This document shows positions 43,007 through 52,151 of a stretch of DNA of 64,000 nt, piece by piece. The DNA is from Allobosea sp. Root381 (GTDB lineage Bacteria; Pseudomonadota; Alphaproteobacteria; Rhizobiales; Beijerinckiaceae). Every line of letters begins with the position of its first letter. Position 1 is the first letter of the stretch. Made by a program: the position numbers and the translations under genes. The notes beneath the pieces were generated by a model. That model searched no databases. It was not told the origin of the DNA and saw nothing but the letters and a program-made list of their open reading frames with translations. The stretch covers positions 98,435-162,434 of the forward strand of contig NZ_LMJT01000003.1 of the NCBI RefSeq assembly GCF_001429395.1. The letters are read 5' to 3'.

Positions 43007-44193
43007 GCTTCCGCACGCTCGACGACGCCGACCTCGCCGGCAAGCGCGCCCTCGTGCGCGTCGACCTCAACGTCCCGATGGAGGACGGCAAGGTCACCGA
43101 CACCACTCGCATCGACCGCATCCTGCCGACCATCCGCGAAATGTCGGCGAAGGGCGCCAAGGTCGTCCTCCTCGCCCATTTCGGCCGTCCCAAGGGCCGC
43201 GACGAGAAGAACAGCCTGAAGCAGGTCGTCCCGGCCCTGGCGCATGCGCTGGGTCAGCCCGTCACCTTCCTGGCCGACTGCATCGGCGAGGACGTCGCCA
43301 AGGCCGTCGCAGCGGCGAAGAACGGCGAGGTCCTGCTGCTGGAGAACACCCGCTTCCACGCCGGCGACGAGAAGAACGACCCCGAATTCGTCAAGGCGCT
43401 CGCCGCCAATGGCGACCTCTTCGTCAACGACGCTTTCTCGGCCGCCCACCGTGCCCATGCCTCGACCGAGGGCCTCGCCCATCTGCTGCCTGCCTATGCC
43501 GGGCGCACCATGCAGGCCGAGTTGGAGGCACTCTCCGCCGGTCTCGACAACCCGGCCCGCCCGGTCATGGCGATCGTCGGCGGCGCCAAGGTCTCGACCA
43601 AGCTCGAGCTGCTCGGCAACCTCGTCAAGAAGGTCGACATCCTCGTCATCGGCGGCGGCATGGCCAACACCTTCCTCGCGGCGCGCGGCGTCGATGTCGG
43701 CAAGTCGCTCTGCGAGCACGACCTCGCAGTCACCGCCCGCGAGATCGAGCAGAAGGCCCAGGCCGCCGGCTGCGAGATCATGCTGCCGGTCGACGCCATG
43801 GTCGCCCGCGAGTTCAAGGCCCATCCCGGTCATCGCGTCGTCCAGATCGGCGAAGTCGCGGCCGACGAGATGATCCTCGATGCCGGCCCGCTCAGCGTCG
43901 CCGAGGTCGTGCTCAAGCTCGATGCGGTGAAGACGCTGGTCTGGAACGGCCCGTTCGGCGCCTTCGAGCTGCCGCCCTTCGACACCGCGACGGTGACCGT
44001 CGCCAAGGCCGCGGCCAAGCGCGTCAAGGCGGGCGACCTCGTTGCGGTCGCCGGCGGCGGCGACACCGTCGCGGCGATGAACCATGCCGCCGTCGCCGAC
44101 GACCTCACTTACGTCTCGACGGCCGGCGGCGCCTTCCTCGAATGGATGGAAGGCAAGCCGCTGCCCGGCGTCGAGGCGCTGCGGAAGGCGTGA
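43003..44193 (+). CDS. pgk: phosphoglycerate kinase
   Basis: A 396-residue two-domain glycolytic kinase. The substrate region [13 protein letters not shown], the [10 protein letters not shown] motif and [15 protein letters not shown] are in the N-domain. The nucleotide site has [12 protein letters not shown] and the hinge/C-domain [10 protein letters not shown] and [10 protein letters not shown]. It overlaps both its upstream neighbour (ATGA) and its downstream one (GTGA). Confidence 0.98.
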   Translation: MSFRTLDDADLAGKRALVRVDLNVPMEDGKVTDTTRIDRILPTIREMSAKGAKVVLLAHFGRPKGRDEKNSLKQVVPALAHALGQPVTFLADCIGEDVAKAVAAAKNGEVLLLENTRFHAGDEKNDPEFVKALAANGDLFVNDAFSAAHRAHASTEGLAHLLPAYAGRTMQAELEALSAGLDNPARPVMAIVGGAKVSTKLELLGNLVKKVDILVIGGGMANTFLAARGVDVGKSLCEHDLAVTAREIEQKAQAAGCEIMLPVDAMVAREFKAHPGHRVVQIGEVAADEMILDAGPLSVAEVVLKLDAVKTLVWNGPFGAFELPPFDTATVTVAKAAAKRVKAGDLVAVAGGGDTVAAMNHAAVADDLTYVSTAGGAFLEWMEGKPLPGVEALRKA

Positions 44194-44381
44194 GCCGCTC
44201 GCTCTTCATCTTCCTGGTCCATTTAGGTGCGGCGGCGCTTGCAGGCGCCGCCGTCTTCGGCTTCCTAGCCCTCTCGGGCGCCACGATCCCGGCCTGGCTC
44301 CTGATCGGCGCCGTCGCGCTCCTCGCCACCGGCCCGGTCAACAGCGTTGCCACCGGTGCCTGGCAGCGCTGGTTCGGCTGA
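44190..44381 (+). CDS. small membrane protein
   Basis: 63 residues starting with GTG in a GTGA overlap with the pgk stop. Nearly the whole protein is two hydrophobic helices ([20 protein letters not shown] and [17 protein letters not shown]) joined by a short turn, with a WQRWFG end. No family is recognised. The coupling to pgk supports it as a real gene. Confidence 0.65.
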   Translation: MSRSLFIFLVHLGAAALAGAAVFGFLALSGATIPAWLLIGAVALLATGPVNSVATGAWQRWFG

Positions 44382-44415
44382 CCAGCGCTGCCCTTGCGGC
44401 AGGGAATGTTTTGCG

Positions 44416-44688
44416 ATGTTCTCGATCATGAGCGAGAACATCAAAGACGTTGTCCCGCAGAATCTGGTAAAAATTCAGAAGAATTTTGCTGCGTTCCGTC
44501 GCGATGTCACGGATCGCCTCGGTTGGCTCGAAACCATCCGGAAGCAGGCGCGTCGCAACATGGCTGCGATGCTGGTGATGATGCACGGCACGGCAGGCGT
44601 GTATGAGGAGCGTCTGAATCAGCTCGAGATCGATCGTATCGTGAAGCTGGAAGACCGCATGGTCGCCGTCGAAGCGCGGTTGCGCTGA
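44416..44688 (+). CDS. small hypothetical helical protein
   Basis: 90 residues, not recognised. It is helical and charged, with segments such as LVKIQKNFAAFRRDVTDRLG and IVKLEDRMVAVEARLR and a Met-rich middle (NMAAMLVMMHG). It is clearly more AT-rich than its neighbours near its start (AAAAATTCAGAAGAATTTTG), which hints at a different origin. An in-frame Met at 44428 is an alternative start. It lies between the small membrane gene and fba on the same strand. Confidence 0.6.
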   Translation: MFSIMSENIKDVVPQNLVKIQKNFAAFRRDVTDRLGWLETIRKQARRNMAAMLVMMHGTAGVYEERLNQLEIDRIVKLEDRMVAVEARLR

Positions 44689-44781
44689 CAGCATTCGCGT
44701 TTTCGCCTCTTTCGCTTTGCCTCCGCCACAGTTCAGCACTAAATCCCTTCGGACAAGTCGAAACCAATCCGGAGGATCATC

Positions 44782-45864
44782 GTGGCCCGTATCACGCTTC
44801 GCCAACTGCTCGACCATGCCGCCGAGAACGACTACGGCGTGCCCGCCTTCAACATCAACAACATGGAGCAGGCACTGGCGATCATGGCGGCGGCCGATGC
44901 GACCGATGCACCGGTCATCATCCAGGCCTCGCGCGGCGCGCGCTCCTACGCCAACGACATCATGCTCAAGCACATGATGGACGCCGTCACCGAGATCTAT
45001 CCGCATATCCCGGTCTGCGTGCATCTCGACCACGGCAACGAGCCGGCGACCTGCATGACCGCGATCCAGGCCGGCTTCACCTCGGTGATGATGGACGGCT
45101 CGCTCAAGGCCGACGGCAAGACCCCGGGCGACTGGGACTACAATGTCGGCGTGACCAGGCAGGTCACCGAGATGGCCCATCTCGGCGGCATCTCGGTCGA
45201 GGGCGAGCTCGGCGTGCTCGGCTCGCTTGAATCCGGCGAAGGAGAGAAGGAGGACGGCCACGGCTTCGAGGGCAAGCTCTCCCACGACCAGCTCCTGACC
45301 AATCCCGACGAGGCCGTGAAGTTCGTCGCCGAGACCAAGGTCGATGCGCTCGCCATCGCCATGGGCACCTCGCACGGCGCCTACAAGTTCACCCGCAAGC
45401 CCGATGGCGCGATCCTGGCGATGAACGTGATCGAGGAGATCCACAAGAAGCTGCCGAGCATGCATCTCGTGATGCACGGCTCGTCCAGCGTCCCGCAGGA
45501 CCTTCAGGACATCATCAACCAGTACGGCGGCAAGATGCCCCAGACCTGGGGCGTGCCGGTCGAGGAGATCCAGCGCGGCATCAAGCACGGCGTCCGCAAG
45601 ATCAACATCGACACCGACAACCGCATGGCGATGACCGGCCAGATCCGCAAGATCCTGTCCGAGCATCCCGGCGAGTTCGATCCGCGCAAGTATCTCAAGC
45701 CCGCCATGGAGGCGATGACCGCCCTCTGCAGGAAGCGGCTGGAGGAGTTCAACACCGCCGGCCAGGCCTCGAAGATCAAGCGCGTCGCGACCACCGCCGA
45801 GATGGCCAAGCGCTACGCCAAGGGCGAGCTCGACCCGACCTTCGGCAAGCAGAAGGCGGCCTGA
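44782..45864 (+). CDS. fba: fructose-bisphosphate aldolase, class II
   Basis: A 360-residue zinc aldolase of the long (CbbA-type) class. Zinc ligands are in [15 protein letters not shown], and the second His is in [13 protein letters not shown] and [10 protein letters not shown]. The phosphate site [17 protein letters not shown] is complete. The GTG start follows GGAGG at 44771. It ends the central carbon operon and is followed by a strong terminator. Confidence 0.97.
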   Translation: MARITLRQLLDHAAENDYGVPAFNINNMEQALAIMAAADATDAPVIIQASRGARSYANDIMLKHMMDAVTEIYPHIPVCVHLDHGNEPATCMTAIQAGFTSVMMDGSLKADGKTPGDWDYNVGVTRQVTEMAHLGGISVEGELGVLGSLESGEGEKEDGHGFEGKLSHDQLLTNPDEAVKFVAETKVDALAIAMGTSHGAYKFTRKPDGAILAMNVIEEIHKKLPSMHLVMHGSSSVPQDLQDIINQYGGKMPQTWGVPVEEIQRGIKHGVRKINIDTDNRMAMTGQIRKILSEHPGEFDPRKYLKPAMEAMTALCRKRLEEFNTAGQASKIKRVATTAEMAKRYAKGELDPTFGKQKAA

Positions 45865-45891
45865 AGACGCCAGGACCGCCAACGCAAGACC

Positions 45892-45920
45892 AGCCGCCGG
45901 AGCGATCCGGCGGCTTTTTT
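45892..45920 (+). terminator. rho-independent terminator after fba
   Basis: AGCCGCCGG-AGCGAT-CCGGCGGCT followed by TTTTT is a textbook intrinsic terminator, 28 bases after the fba stop. Confidence 0.93.
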
Positions 45921-45933
45921 GTTGCACGGAGCC

Positions 45934-46545
45934 TCAATAGCCCACCGTGAAGCGACGCCTGGAGTGCTTGGCCTGCTCCAGCTCATCGACCAGCGCGACC
46001 GCATAATCCTCGGTCGAGATCGCGCTGTTGCCCTTCGCATCGACCAGCAGCTGATCGGTGCCGAGGCGGAACGTGCCGGTGCGCTCGCCCGGCTGGATCA
46101 GCGCCGAGGGCGACAGGAAGGTCCAGTTCAGCGCCGGCTCGGCCTTGAGCAGGTCGAGGAAGGCACCGCCCGCCCTCGCCTCGTCGAGATAGAGCGCGGG
46201 AAATTCCGGGGTGTCGAACAGCTTCACGCCCGGAGCCACTTCGAGGCTGCCGGCGCCGCCGACCGCGAGATAGCGCGGCACGCCGCTGTCCTTGACCGCG
46301 CCGATCAGCAGCGACGGATCGCTCGCCGAGAAATGCACGGCGCTGATCGCCACATCATGCCCGGTCAGCAGCGCTGCGAGCCCGGAGCGGTCGAAGACGT
46401 CGCCCTTCACCGCGGTGACCTGCGGCCCCGCCGGCACCTTCTCGGGGTTGCGGACGATGGCGCTGACCGCGTGGCCGCGGCTGACGAGTTCGGCGAGAAT
46501 CCGCGAGCCGACATGGCCGGTGGCCCCGATCAAAGCAACTTTCAT
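45934..46545 (-). CDS. NAD(P)-binding NmrA-like / atypical SDR oxidoreductase
   Basis: 203 residues. The N-terminal dinucleotide motif is VALIGATGHVGSRI, then AIVRNPEKV, then FLSPSALIQPGERTG, as in YwnB/YtfG-like NAD(P)H:quinone-reductase relatives and NmrA proteins. No YxxxK catalytic pair is obvious, so it may be a redox sensor or a quinone reductase. It diverges from an HxlR regulator across a spacer of only 52 bases, an arrangement typical of HxlR-controlled oxidoreductases. The start at 46545 follows AAAGGG. Confidence 0.85.
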   Translation of the reverse strand: MKVALIGATGHVGSRILAELVSRGHAVSAIVRNPEKVPAGPQVTAVKGDVFDRSGLAALLTGHDVAISAVHFSASDPSLLIGAVKDSGVPRYLAVGGAGSLEVAPGVKLFDTPEFPALYLDEARAGGAFLDLLKAEPALNWTFLSPSALIQPGERTGTFRLGTDQLLVDAKGNSAISTEDYAVALVDELEQAKHSRRRFTVGY

Positions 46546-46597
46546 GGCACTGCCCTTTCTGGTATCCAACAGTTACTAGAGAACCGATGGAAACTAG

Positions 46598-47029
46598 ATG
46601 GACGCGAAGACCGGAGCCGTAAAGACGGCACTTTCGCGACACCTGGTCACTTGCAGGAAACCCGCCATGCTGCACCGCCCGGACCCCTTCAACGCCCGCT
46701 GCCCGACGCGCCTGGTACTCGACCGGGTCGGCGACAAATGGGCGGTTCTGGTCATGATCCTGCTGGAGGATGGGCCATTGCGCTTCAACGCCTTGCGGCG
46801 GCGCATCGAGAACATCTCGCAGAAGATGCTGTCGCAAACTTTGAAGAGCCTGGAGCGCGACGGGCTGGTGACGCGCACGGTCTACCCGACCGTGCCGGTC
46901 ACGGTGGAATACGCCCTCACCGATCTCGGCCGAACCCTTTCGGCGACCGTCGACGCGCTGAGGGTCTGGGCCGAGACCCATATCGGGGAGGTCGTCGCGG
47001 CGCAGGAGCGTTACGACCGCACAGGCTGA
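46598..47029 (+). CDS. HxlR-family winged-helix transcriptional regulator
   Basis: Up to 143 residues; a Met at 46667 gives a 120-residue alternative closer to the family length. RCPTRLVLDRVGDKWAVLVM has the redox-type Cys next to the first helix. RFNALRRRIENISQKMLSQTLKSLERDGLVTR is the winged-helix DNA reader. It probably represses the divergent NmrA-like gene in response to electrophiles or disulfide stress. The spacer holds an imperfect AGTTACT...GGAAACT inverted repeat as a possible site. Confidence 0.88.
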   Translation: MDAKTGAVKTALSRHLVTCRKPAMLHRPDPFNARCPTRLVLDRVGDKWAVLVMILLEDGPLRFNALRRRIENISQKMLSQTLKSLERDGLVTRTVYPTVPVTVEYALTDLGRTLSATVDALRVWAETHIGEVVAAQERYDRTG

Positions 47030-47050
47030 CGGCTCTCGCGCCGATTGATC

Positions 47051-49054
47051 TTACGTGCCGATCTTGCCTCCGCCCTTCCGGGTGATCGCGACCACAGAAG
47101 GACGCACCGGCATGTCCGGCTTGAAGTCCGGCCAACGGGTCGAGAGATCCTCGTAATAGGAGCGTCGGCCGAATTCCGGCCAGTCCGGGCCGTCATCACC
47201 GGGATGCTGCACGGCGACGAAAGCGGTGGTGTCGTCCGGCGTGAAGCAGGGCCCGCAAAGCTCGGCGCCGTGCGGCACGCGGTAGAACAGCTTCGAGGTG
47301 CGGCGCGCCCCGCCCTCGGTGTCCACTGCCCAGAGCCCGTCGGTGCGCCCGGTCACGTCCGGCCCGTTGCCGTCGGTGGAGACCCAGAGCCGCCCGGCCG
47401 CATCGACCACGGCATTGTCCGGCATGCCGAACCAGCCATTGCGCGTCGTGTCGGTGGAGAAGCTCGCCCCGACCGCAGCGACCGAGGGGTCGCCGCAGGT
47501 CAGCAGGATCTCCCAGCGCCCGGTCGAGGCGGTGTGGTCGCCATCGGCCTCGATGATCTCGACGATATGGCCGAAGGCGTTCTTGGCACGTGGATTGGCG
47601 CCGTCGACCTGGTCGTCCTTGCGGCTCGTATTGTTGGTGAGCATCACATAGACCTTGCCGGTCACCGGGTTGGGTGTGATGTCCTCGGGCCGGTCCATCT
47701 TGGTCGCGCCCAGCAGGTCGCCGGCGCGCCGCGTCTCGATCAGCACATCGGCCTGGCTCGCGAATCCGTTGGCGGCCGTCAGCGGCCCCTGGCCGAAAAC
47801 CAGCGGCAGCCAGGCAAGCGAGCCGTCCGCCGCGAATTTCGCGACGGAGAGCGTGCCGGAATCGAGCAGATCGAGATTGGCCGCGCGGTTATCGGGATCG
47901 AAGCGCCCCGCCGTGACGAATTTGTAGACATAGTCGAAGCGCTCGTCGTCGCCGAGATAGACAACGACGCGCCCGTCCTTCGCCACGATGTTGTCGGCGC
48001 CCTCATGCTTGAAGCGGCCGAGCGCAGTGCGCTTCTTCGGCACCGAATTCGGATCAAAGGGATCGACCTCGATCACCCATCCGAAGCGGTTGGCCTCGTT
48101 CGGCTCGCGGCCGAGGTCGAACCGGTCCTCGAAGCGGCCCCAGGCGTAAGGCGAGGACGGCACGGCGAGGCGCTTGTAGTTGGCCTCCTCGCGATGGCCT
48201 TCCGGCAGCTTGCCGGAGAAATAGCCGTGAAAATTCTCCTCGCCCGAGACGAAGGTGCCCCAGGGCGTCATCGCGCCCGAGCAGTTGTTGAGCGTGCCGA
48301 GCACCTTGCGGCCGCTGGAATCGGCGCCCGTCCGCACCCGCTCGGTCCCGGCGACGGGGCCGGAGAGCTGCATCTCGGTCGCGGCGGTAATCCGCCGATT
48401 ATAGCGCGAGCCCTGCACCAGCGCCCATGTGCCGTCGGTGCGGCGGATCTCGGCGACCGTCGCGCCATGCGCCATCGCCTCGATGCGGAAGCGCTCCAGC
48501 GTCGCGTTCTTCATCACCGGCTTGCCGTCCTTGACCTCGACGACGCCGGGAAACATCAGATGCGGGTTGGTGTATTCGTGATTGACGAAGAGCACGCCAT
48601 GAGCCGACGGATCGGCCGCGCCGGGCATCGGCAGGTAGCCGACGAAGTCGTTGTTGTAGCCGAACTGCTTGGCCTGTGCCTCCGGCGTCTGCTTCGCCGG
48701 GTCGAAGGCAGGAGCATCCGCCGTGATCGGATCGCCCCAGCGCAGCAGCACCTGCGCCTCGTAGCCCTCGGCGACATGGTGGTCGGCATCGACCCCGGCC
48801 TCGACCTCCTTGAAGGAAAAGGCAGAGGCAGCGCCCTGCGCCCTCGCCTCATCCGCAGTCTTCAGCGCCAGTGTACCGACCGTCGCCGAGATCGCCGACA
48901 CGGCGAGCGCGCCTTTCAGCATGCCGCGGCGCGAGAAGCGCTGCGAGATCAACTCGCCCATGGTCGGGTTGTCGGTCGGGTTCCGCGGCTCGGCATCCTC
49001 ATGCTCGAGCATGCTGGCGCCAAAGGTCGATTCGTAGCTGGTCTCGTCGCTCAT
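47051..49054 (-). CDS. phoX: PhoX-family alkaline phosphatase (DUF839)
   Basis: A 667-residue protein. The Tat signal FSRRGMLKGALAVSA at about residues 39-53 directs folded export to the periplasm. The propeller domain has FVNHEYTNPHLMFPG, NNCSGAMTPWGTFVSGEENF (a metal/haem-free Fe-Ca site with the conserved Cys and Glu) and the C-terminal GPCFTPDDTTAFVAVQHPGDD. PhoX enzymes hydrolyse phosphomonoesters under phosphate starvation and use calcium and iron. The start at 49054 follows GGAG. A candidate Pho box lies 63 bases upstream. Confidence 0.9.
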   Translation of the reverse strand: MSDETSYESTFGASMLEHEDAEPRNPTDNPTMGELISQRFSRRGMLKGALAVSAISATVGTLALKTADEARAQGAASAFSFKEVEAGVDADHHVAEGYEAQVLLRWGDPITADAPAFDPAKQTPEAQAKQFGYNNDFVGYLPMPGAADPSAHGVLFVNHEYTNPHLMFPGVVEVKDGKPVMKNATLERFRIEAMAHGATVAEIRRTDGTWALVQGSRYNRRITAATEMQLSGPVAGTERVRTGADSSGRKVLGTLNNCSGAMTPWGTFVSGEENFHGYFSGKLPEGHREEANYKRLAVPSSPYAWGRFEDRFDLGREPNEANRFGWVIEVDPFDPNSVPKKRTALGRFKHEGADNIVAKDGRVVVYLGDDERFDYVYKFVTAGRFDPDNRAANLDLLDSGTLSVAKFAADGSLAWLPLVFGQGPLTAANGFASQADVLIETRRAGDLLGATKMDRPEDITPNPVTGKVYVMLTNNTSRKDDQVDGANPRAKNAFGHIVEIIEADGDHTASTGRWEILLTCGDPSVAAVGASFSTDTTRNGWFGMPDNAVVDAAGRLWVSTDGNGPDVTGRTDGLWAVDTEGGARRTSKLFYRVPHGAELCGPCFTPDDTTAFVAVQHPGDDGPDWPEFGRRSYYEDLSTRWPDFKPDMPVRPSVVAITRKGGGKIGT

Positions 49055-49116
49055 CGGCGCAACTCCGCGGCAAGGACAGATTGGCATTGGAGAAAGTCGA
49101 GACATAGCCGTCGGCA

Positions 49117-49134
49117 GTGACGTCGGCGTGACGA
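49117..49134 (-). promoter_or_regulatory. candidate Pho box upstream of phoX
   Basis: On the minus strand TCGTCAC-GCCG-ACGTCAC is two near-identical 7-mers with an 11-base period, the architecture of a PhoB site (CTGTCAT-N4-CTGTCAT). It lies 63 bases upstream of the phoX start. Confidence 0.5.
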
Positions 49135-49255
49135 AGCCCCATGCGGGCGCCGCGATCATGCCGGCAGGCTTTCCGGGGTCTTCCGGGCGGAGGCGGTTTC
49201 TGGTTGAAGGAGAGGTCTGCTTCCCCTCCCCGGCCGTTCCCGCCGCAGGTTCTCG

Positions 49256-50410
49256 ATGTCGATCGTCTTCTCAGCGCTGGTCGCGGTCTTCGTCGGCTTC
49301 GCCGCCTCCGTCGCCGTCATCCTCGCGGCCGCACAGGCACTCGGGGCCACGGCCGACCAAACCGTGTCCTGGGTTGCTGCGCTCGCCATCGGCACCGGCC
49401 TGCCGAGCATCTGGCTGTCCTGGCGCTACCGCATGCCGATGATCTGCGCCTGGTCGACGCCAGGCGCGGCGCTGATCGCCGCCGCGAGCGGCTTCGACAT
49501 GGCATCGGCAGTCGGCGCCTTCCTCGTCGCCGCCGTGCTGATGATGCTGACCGCAGCCTTCCGCCCCCTCGGCCGGCTGATCGAGCGCATCCCGATGCCG
49601 ATCGCCTCGGCGATGCTGGCGGGCGTCATCTTCCGTTTCGTCGTCGCGGTTTTCGACGAGATGCGCGTATCGCCATTGATGGTGCTGTCCTTGCTCGCGA
49701 TCTTCCTGGTCGCGCGGCTTCTCAATCCCTTCCTTGGCGTCATCGCGGCATTGATCGCCGGCATTGCCATCAGCTTCGCGGCCGGGTTGGCGCAATGGCC
49801 GGCGGGAGAGATCGCGCTCACCAGCCTCGAATTGGTCACGCCCCGCTTCGATATTGCCGCCATGCTCGGAATCGGCGTCCCGCTCTATCTCGTCACCATG
49901 GCTGCCCAGAACCTGCCCGGCTTCGCCGTGCTGCGCGCCGCCAGCTACCAGCCGCCGACGGCGCCGGCCCTGTTCGCGACCGGGCTCGCCTCGCTGGTCA
50001 CCGCCCCCTTCGGGGCGCATATGTCCAACATGGCGGCGATCAGCGCCTCGATCTGCACCGGCGGCGATACCCACCCCGACCCGGCACAGCGCTGGAAGGC
50101 GGGCGTGATCTACGGCTTCGCCTACCTCGTCATCGCCGGCTGCACCGGGCTGCTGATCGCGCTGCTGCTGGCCCTGCCGAAGGCTCTGATCGTCGCCGTA
50201 GCGGGGCTCGGCCTCGTCGGCTCGCTCACCGGCGCGCTCGGCCAAGCGATGTCCTCGGACCGCGAGCGCTTCGCGGCCGTCATCGCCTTCGCCGTGGCCG
50301 CCTCCAGCCTGACATTGTTCGGCGTCGGCTCAGCCTTCTGGAGCCTCATTGCGGGCCTTAGCGTCTTGACATTGGACGCCGTCACGGGCCGTTTGCGCGC
50401 GAGATCATGA
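49256..50410 (+). CDS. benE: BenE-family benzoate/H+ symporter-like permease
   Basis: A 384-residue inner-membrane protein with about 12 hydrophobic segments. BenE signatures include PMICAWSTPGAALIA, RIPMPIASAMLAGVIFRF and GAHMSNMAAISASICTGGD, followed by HPDPAQRWKAGVIYGFAY. Named members import benzoate, but no benzoate catabolic gene is nearby, so the substrate is uncertain. The last four bases overlap the start of the next gene (ATGA). Unusually, it is coupled to a ThiE-like gene. Confidence 0.87.
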   Translation: MSIVFSALVAVFVGFAASVAVILAAAQALGATADQTVSWVAALAIGTGLPSIWLSWRYRMPMICAWSTPGAALIAAASGFDMASAVGAFLVAAVLMMLTAAFRPLGRLIERIPMPIASAMLAGVIFRFVVAVFDEMRVSPLMVLSLLAIFLVARLLNPFLGVIAALIAGIAISFAAGLAQWPAGEIALTSLELVTPRFDIAAMLGIGVPLYLVTMAAQNLPGFAVLRAASYQPPTAPALFATGLASLVTAPFGAHMSNMAAISASICTGGDTHPDPAQRWKAGVIYGFAYLVIAGCTGLLIALLLALPKALIVAVAGLGLVGSLTGALGQAMSSDRERFAAVIAFAVAASSLTLFGVGSAFWSLIAGLSVLTLDAVTGRLRARS

Positions 50411-51060
50411 CCATGCACAACCCCACCACCCGCCTGATGCTCGTGACGCCGCCCGTGGCGGATGCCGACGCGATGGCCTTCAAGCTGATGCAGGCCCAGG
50501 CCGGCGGCGATGTCGCGGCGATCCTGCTGCGTCTCGCCGACGGCGACGAACGCACCCGCATCGAACGCGTCAAGCGGCTCGCCGGCCCGGTCCAGGCTGG
50601 CAATGTCGCCCTCGTCGTCGAGGCCCCGGCCCTGATTGCGTCCCGCGGCGGCGCCGACGGCGTGCATCTGACCGGCGGCGCCGAGGCCATCGCGGAGGCG
50701 CGCTCCAGCCTCAAGAGCGAGCGCATCATCGGTGCCGGCGGCCTGCGCTCCCGCCACGACGCGATGGATATCGGCGAGACGGGCGTCGACTACGTCCTGT
50801 TTGGAGAGCCGCGCCCCGACGGCTCGCTGCCGCCGCTGCCCGCGGTGATCGAACGCGCCTCCTGGTGGGCCGAGATCTTCGAGACGCCCTGCGTCGCCTA
50901 TGCGCCGGACGCGGAATCCGTGCCTGCTCTCGTGGAGACCGGGGCCGAATTCCTGGCGCTGGGTGCCTGGGCCTTCGACGAAGGCAGCGACATCCGCGCC
51001 CTCGTCGGTGAGGCGAATGCGGCCATCGCCGCCCGTGCCGCCCGGAAAGCCGCGCGATGA
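50407..51060 (+). CDS. thiamine-phosphate-synthase-like protein (divergent ThiE)
   Basis: A 217-residue TIM-barrel protein. It retains SRGGADGVHLTGG and DYVLFGEPRPDG, which correspond to the ADGVHLGQ and phosphate-loop regions of ThiE. The Mg/diphosphate motif and the TxTK loop of true ThiE are missing or altered. It may lack synthase activity. It overlaps the benE gene and the Sel1 gene by four bases each. Similar divergent ThiE proteins sit next to Sel1 and SuhB genes in related bacteria, which suggests a conserved but unknown role. Confidence 0.7.
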   Translation: MTMHNPTTRLMLVTPPVADADAMAFKLMQAQAGGDVAAILLRLADGDERTRIERVKRLAGPVQAGNVALVVEAPALIASRGGADGVHLTGGAEAIAEARSSLKSERIIGAGGLRSRHDAMDIGETGVDYVLFGEPRPDGSLPPLPAVIERASWWAEIFETPCVAYAPDAESVPALVETGAEFLALGAWAFDEGSDIRALVGEANAAIAARAARKAAR

Positions 51061-51995
51061 GGCGGTTGGGCCGCGGCATCGCCGGCCTGCTGCTCGCCGG
51101 CCTGTCGCTCGTCAGTCTGGCATCGACGCTCCCGGCTCTCGCCGCCGAGCGTGACGACGCCTATGCCGCCTACCAGACCGGCCATTATCGCCGCGCGCTC
51201 GACGAGGCGCTGAAGCGCATCGAGGCCGACACCAAGGACGCCGCCGCCATGACGCTGGTCGGCGAACTCTACCGGCAGGGCCTCGGCGTCCCGCCCGACC
51301 AGAAGGTCGCAACGGAATGGTATGAGCGCGCCTCCGAGCGCGGAGACATCAACGCGACCTACGCACTGGCGATGGCCCTGCTCGACGACGCGAGCGGACG
51401 CCGCGACCCGGACCGCGCCGGCACCCTGCTGCGGCGCGCGGCGGAAGCCGGCCATCCGGCGGCCAACTACAACCTGGCCCTGGCCTTGCTCGCCACCGGA
51501 CAGCCGGCCGACGACGCGCTCGCCACCAAGAGCCTGGAACGCGCCGCCGAGTACGGCATCGGCGACGCGATGTATGCACTCGGCACCCTCGCCAAGCAGG
51601 GCCGCGGCATGCCCAAGAGCGACGAGAAGGCCGCCGAGTGGATGGCCAAGGCTGTCGTCACCGGTAACATCGCCGCCGAGATCGAATATGCGATCATGCT
51701 GTTCAACGGCACCGGCGTCGCCGCCGACGAGCGGGCCGCGGCGACCTTGTTCCTGCGCGCAGCCCATAAGGGCAATCCGATTGCGCAGAACCGCATCGCG
51801 AGGCTCTACCAGATCGGCCGCGGCATCGCGCCGGACTCGATCGAGGCCGCCGCCTGGCATCTGGTGGCACGCACACGAGGCCTGGACGACCCGGCACTCG
51901 ATCAGCTTTTCGACCGGCTGAATCCCGAGCAGCAGGGCCGGGCCGCGCGCCTCGCCGCCAGCCGCATCGAGGGCGCGGCCTTGACGGCGCCCTGA
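51057..51995 (+). CDS. Sel1-repeat protein, probably periplasmic
   Basis: 312 residues. A signal peptide (LLLAGLSLVSLASTLPALAAE, cleaved near residue 30) is followed by about six Sel1/TPR-like repeats of some 36 residues (AAMTLVGELYRQGLGVPPDQ, INATYALAMALLDDASGRRD, GDAMYALGTLAKQGRGMPKS, AEIEYAIMLFNGTGVAADE). Such solenoids mediate protein contacts in envelope or signalling complexes. It overlaps the ThiE-like gene (ATGA). Confidence 0.85.
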   Translation: MRRLGRGIAGLLLAGLSLVSLASTLPALAAERDDAYAAYQTGHYRRALDEALKRIEADTKDAAAMTLVGELYRQGLGVPPDQKVATEWYERASERGDINATYALAMALLDDASGRRDPDRAGTLLRRAAEAGHPAANYNLALALLATGQPADDALATKSLERAAEYGIGDAMYALGTLAKQGRGMPKSDEKAAEWMAKAVVTGNIAAEIEYAIMLFNGTGVAADERAAATLFLRAAHKGNPIAQNRIARLYQIGRGIAPDSIEAAAWHLVARTRGLDDPALDQLFDRLNPEQQGRAARLAASRIEGAALTAP

Positions 51996-52038
51996 CAGGC
52001 GCGCAAGTGACCGGTTGAATTTCGATCAACCCACCACT

Positions 52039-52083
52039 CCCTCATCCTTCGAGACGCCGCTTCGCAGCTCCTCAGGATGAGGG
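52039..52083. repeat. intergenic palindromic repeat, family D
   Basis: CCCTCATCC-TTCGAGACGCC-GCTTCGCAGCTCCTCA-GGATGAGGG has exact 9-base inverted ends. The type CTCATCCTGAGGAGC...GAAGGATGAGG is common in Hyphomicrobiales genomes. It lies between the Sel1 and suhB genes. Confidence 0.75.
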
Positions 52084-52151
52084 CTGTATCTACAATCCGG
52101 CCTCTCGCAACGGCTGGACTATGCGCCGCAGTGGCGCGCACGAGGTTTGAC

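Noticed and set aside
47045..49120. 691-codon plus-strand frame opposite phoX
   Set aside because: Antisense shadow; phoX has a Tat signal, ribosome-binding site and family motifs.
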